A stretch of 64,000 bases of DNA, taken from the NCBI RefSeq assembly GCF_003217475.1, contig NZ_QJSP01000009.1:62001-126000 (forward strand). The letters run 5' to 3'. The notes beneath the pieces are model-generated. The model did not search any database. It was not told the origin of the DNA and saw only the letters and a list, made by a program, of their open reading frames with translations. The translations under genes and the position numbers were made by a program. This stretch comes from Williamsia limnetica (GTDB lineage Bacteria > Actinomycetota > Actinomycetes > Mycobacteriales > Mycobacteriaceae). Of the stretch, positions 62,535 through 64,000 are shown piece after piece; position 1 is the stretch's first letter; every line of letters starts with the position of its first letter.

Positions 62535-62581
62535 ACCGTCCGGACGGTACAGCGAAGGTAGCAGTGAACCGTCCAGCCGGT
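62535..62581. promoter_or_regulatory. Two TetR operator candidates
   Basis: ACCGTCCGGACGGT (62535-62548) is a perfect 14-bp palindrome. A second copy, ACCGTCCAGCCGGT (62568-62581), keeps the outer ACCG/CGGT arms and starts 33 bp further on. They lie between the divergent pump (start 62504) and tetR (start 62593) genes, where a TetR repressor would control both. Confidence 0.75.
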
Positions 62582-62592
62582 AAAGTGGCCAC

Positions 62593-63150
62593 ATGGCCGC
62601 TGACACCCGTGATCGGATTCTCGACGCCCTGGAAGAGATGTTGCTCGACGAGGGATTGTCGAGGGTCACCCTCGAAAGCGTCGCGAAATCGGCTGGGGTG
62701 TCGAAAGGTGGGCTGCTTTATCACTTCAGCAGCAAAGACGCCTTGATCGCGGCGATGGTTCGTCGACTGGGTGAGCGCTCGGACGATCAGCGCGCCGAGG
62801 CCGCCCGCGGCGGTACCACGGTGGCCACCTGGTACCTGCAACCCCCGGAGTCGACGTCGGACAAAGAACTCGCGTTGTTCCGGTCGACCCTGGCGGCTTT
62901 GCGCAGCGTCGATGGCAATCCCGGTGAGATCCAGGAGGCGGTCACCGAGGTGATGCAACTCTGGGACGAGGGACTTCGCGCCGAGATCGACGACCCCGTG
63001 GATGCCGAGATCATCCGGCTGGTGGGTGACGGGCTGTATCTCGGCGGTTTGTTGGGTCTGCCGCCGATCGATCCTGCGCTGCACCAGCGCGTCGTCGATC
63101 GCTTGCTCGGAGTCGGCGCAGAATCTCCGGCCGGTATCAGCGAGGCGTGA
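62593..63150 (+). CDS. TetR-family transcriptional repressor
   Basis: A 185-residue regulator. The helix-turn-helix is at about residues 22-45 (RVTLESVAKSAGVSKGGLLY), followed by HFSSKDALIAAM, the standard TetR start of the ligand domain. ATG at 62593 lies 11 nt after the second palindrome. It probably represses the divergent efflux gene and itself. The 3' end overlaps the convergent phosphoribosyltransferase gene by 14 bp. Confidence 0.9.
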   Translation: MAADTRDRILDALEEMLLDEGLSRVTLESVAKSAGVSKGGLLYHFSSKDALIAAMVRRLGERSDDQRAEAARGGTTVATWYLQPPESTSDKELALFRSTLAALRSVDGNPGEIQEAVTEVMQLWDEGLRAEIDDPVDAEIIRLVGDGLYLGGLLGLPPIDPALHQRVVDRLLGVGAESPAGISEA

Positions 63151-63610
63151 TGGGCGGCTCGGTGGACCACGGGAAGTTGATCCAGAGGTCGGTGTACTTC
63201 CACGTGTAGTCGGCGCGGATCACCGACGCAGGCTTCTCGTACAGCACGGCGGTCCTGACCTCCGAGGCGTGATCGCGGCAGAACGAGTGCACGAGTTCGA
63301 GCGTCTTCCCGCTGTCTGCGACGTCGTCGACCACGAGAACACTCAGGCCGTCGAGTTCGGTCGCGTCGAGGATCGGAGGCAAGATGACCGGACTGTCCAG
63401 GGTGGTCCCGATGCCGGTGTAGAACTCGACGTTCATCGTGAACAGGGCCTTGCAGTCCAGTGCGTAGGCCAGTGCCCCAGCAGGTACCAGACCGCCGCGT
63501 GCGATGCCGAGGACCACGTCGGGGACGAAACTCGAATCAGCGACGAGTTGCGCGAGTTCCCGGCTCGAGCGACCGAAGATCGCCCACGTCATCACTTCTC
63601 GATCGGTCAT
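63137..63610 (-). CDS. Phosphoribosyltransferase (purine/xanthine type)
   Basis: A 157-residue protein with a PRPP-binding motif VLVVDDVADSGKTLELV (about residues 90-106) and GIARGGLVPAGALAYAL near residue 35. Such proteins in actinobacteria are annotated as hypoxanthine/xanthine phosphoribosyltransferase-like enzymes for base salvage. ATG at 63610 is likely; another at 63592 is possible. The substrate cannot be told. Confidence 0.85.
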   Translation of the reverse strand: MTDREVMTWAIFGRSSRELAQLVADSSFVPDVVLGIARGGLVPAGALAYALDCKALFTMNVEFYTGIGTTLDSPVILPPILDATELDGLSVLVVDDVADSGKTLELVHSFCRDHASEVRTAVLYEKPASVIRADYTWKYTDLWINFPWSTEPPITPR

Positions 63611-63671
63611 CGGCCAATCGTCCCACGGCTCGGCCGAGCGGCAAACCGCTCGTGGCGGCGAACCTGCGCGG

Positions 63672-64000
63672 TTATCGCTTGAAGCGGCCTGCGAATCCCC
63701 GCAGCGGGAGATCAGCACTGGTGATGATTCCCGGCGGCGCAGCGACGACGCTTCGGATCGAATTGAGTGCGGGCAGTCCGGTGACGGTCATGCCGATCGA
63801 TGCGAAGTTGTCGGGATTGGAGAGGTCTACGCCGCGTTTCGGGAAGATCATGTGCTTGTTGTAGATGCAGGGATCGCCCTGGATCTGAGTGATGTAGCAG
63901 CCCTTGATATCCCAGTTGGGAGTTGTATGGGGAGTCATCTGCCATTCCAGATGGGTCTCGATTCTGGGAACGCCGTCGACCATGCCTTGGTACTTGATGT
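63672..64000 (-). CDS. C-terminal part of an NAD(P)H-dependent amine/dihydrodipicolinate reductase-like dehydrogenase
   Basis: The frame is open to the window edge, so the N-terminal dinucleotide fold is outside. The visible part includes GMVDGVPRIETHLEWQM, a beta-rich middle and the ending ALNSIRSVVAAPPGIITSAD, which resemble the C-terminus of DapB-like amine dehydrogenases, where the VVAAPPG segment is conserved. An ATG at 63983 is internal, not a start, because the frame continues upstream without a stop. Assignment is moderate because most of the protein is missing. Confidence 0.6.
   Translation of the reverse strand, partial: IKYQGMVDGVPRIETHLEWQMTPHTTPNWDIKGCYITQIQGDPCIYNKHMIFPKRGVDLSNPDNFASIGMTVTGLPALNSIRSVVAAPPGIITSADLPLRGFAGRFKR

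Overview
The window is GC-rich actinobacterial DNA. An mce operon, a mycobacterial-type Trp-associated membrane protein, a bifunctional HisA/PriA and a biotin-NAD-histidine-tryptophan-lgt-pyk-tesB order like that of Mycobacterium tuberculosis (recalled there as roughly Rv1562c to Rv1618) all point to a mycolic-acid bacterium of the Mycobacteriales. A Gordonia or Rhodococcus relative is my best guess; the genus is inference. No rRNA, tRNA, CRISPR array, transposase or prophage was seen.

Layout. 1-4801 (+): the 3' end of an mce operon (a partial Mce protein, mceD, lipoprotein mceE, mceF and an Mce-associated membrane protein), closed by a perfect 32-bp inverted repeat. 4882-10243 (-): a polyol ABC importer (ATPase, two permeases, lipoprotein binding protein) led by a SorC-type regulator. 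Divergent from it at 10349-12873 (+) are a sorbitol/xylitol-type dehydrogenase and a mannitol 2-dehydrogenase, with a palindromic operator between. 12918-19119 (-): treX-treY followed by a xylulokinase where treZ is expected. 19225-21462 (-): a membrane acyltransferase with a C-terminal SGNH domain.

21604-26767 (+): bioA, bioF, bioD, bioB, the small biotin synthase auxiliary gene bsaP and a DUF2567-like membrane protein. 26825-28766: a 14-TM efflux pump and its MarR regulator. 28729-31497: NrtR-type NAD regulator divergent from nadA-nadC, with a clear operator; nadB is missing. 31637-33141: an alcohol/aldehyde dehydrogenase convergent with a small four-TM protein. 33258-40277: hisD-hisC-hisB-hisH-(small membrane protein)-priA-impA-hisF-hisI-tautomerase. 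40297-47007: trpE-membrane protein-trpC-trpB-trpA-lgt. 47160-53229: gltB-gltD behind a possibly structured leader.

53314-63610: pyruvate kinase, a non-coding stretch with six 21-bp tandem repeats, tesB, an unknown one-TM protein, a crotonase, a DUF1275 membrane protein, an acyl-CoA synthetase, a HAD phosphatase, a TetR-controlled drug-efflux pump and a phosphoribosyltransferase. The last gene is cut by the window end.

How it works together: the polyol locus imports and oxidises sugar alcohols to ketoses, and the xylulokinase could phosphorylate D-xylulose. The his and trp blocks share PriA, which normally supplies both HisA and TrpF activities in actinobacteria, so no trpF is expected. Most of the window is core metabolism. 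The points worth a second look are the clean nadB gap, the treZ/xylB swap, bsaP, the gltB leader, the repeat block at 54905-55030, the acidic insert in TreX, the repetitive tail on Lgt and several legible operators.
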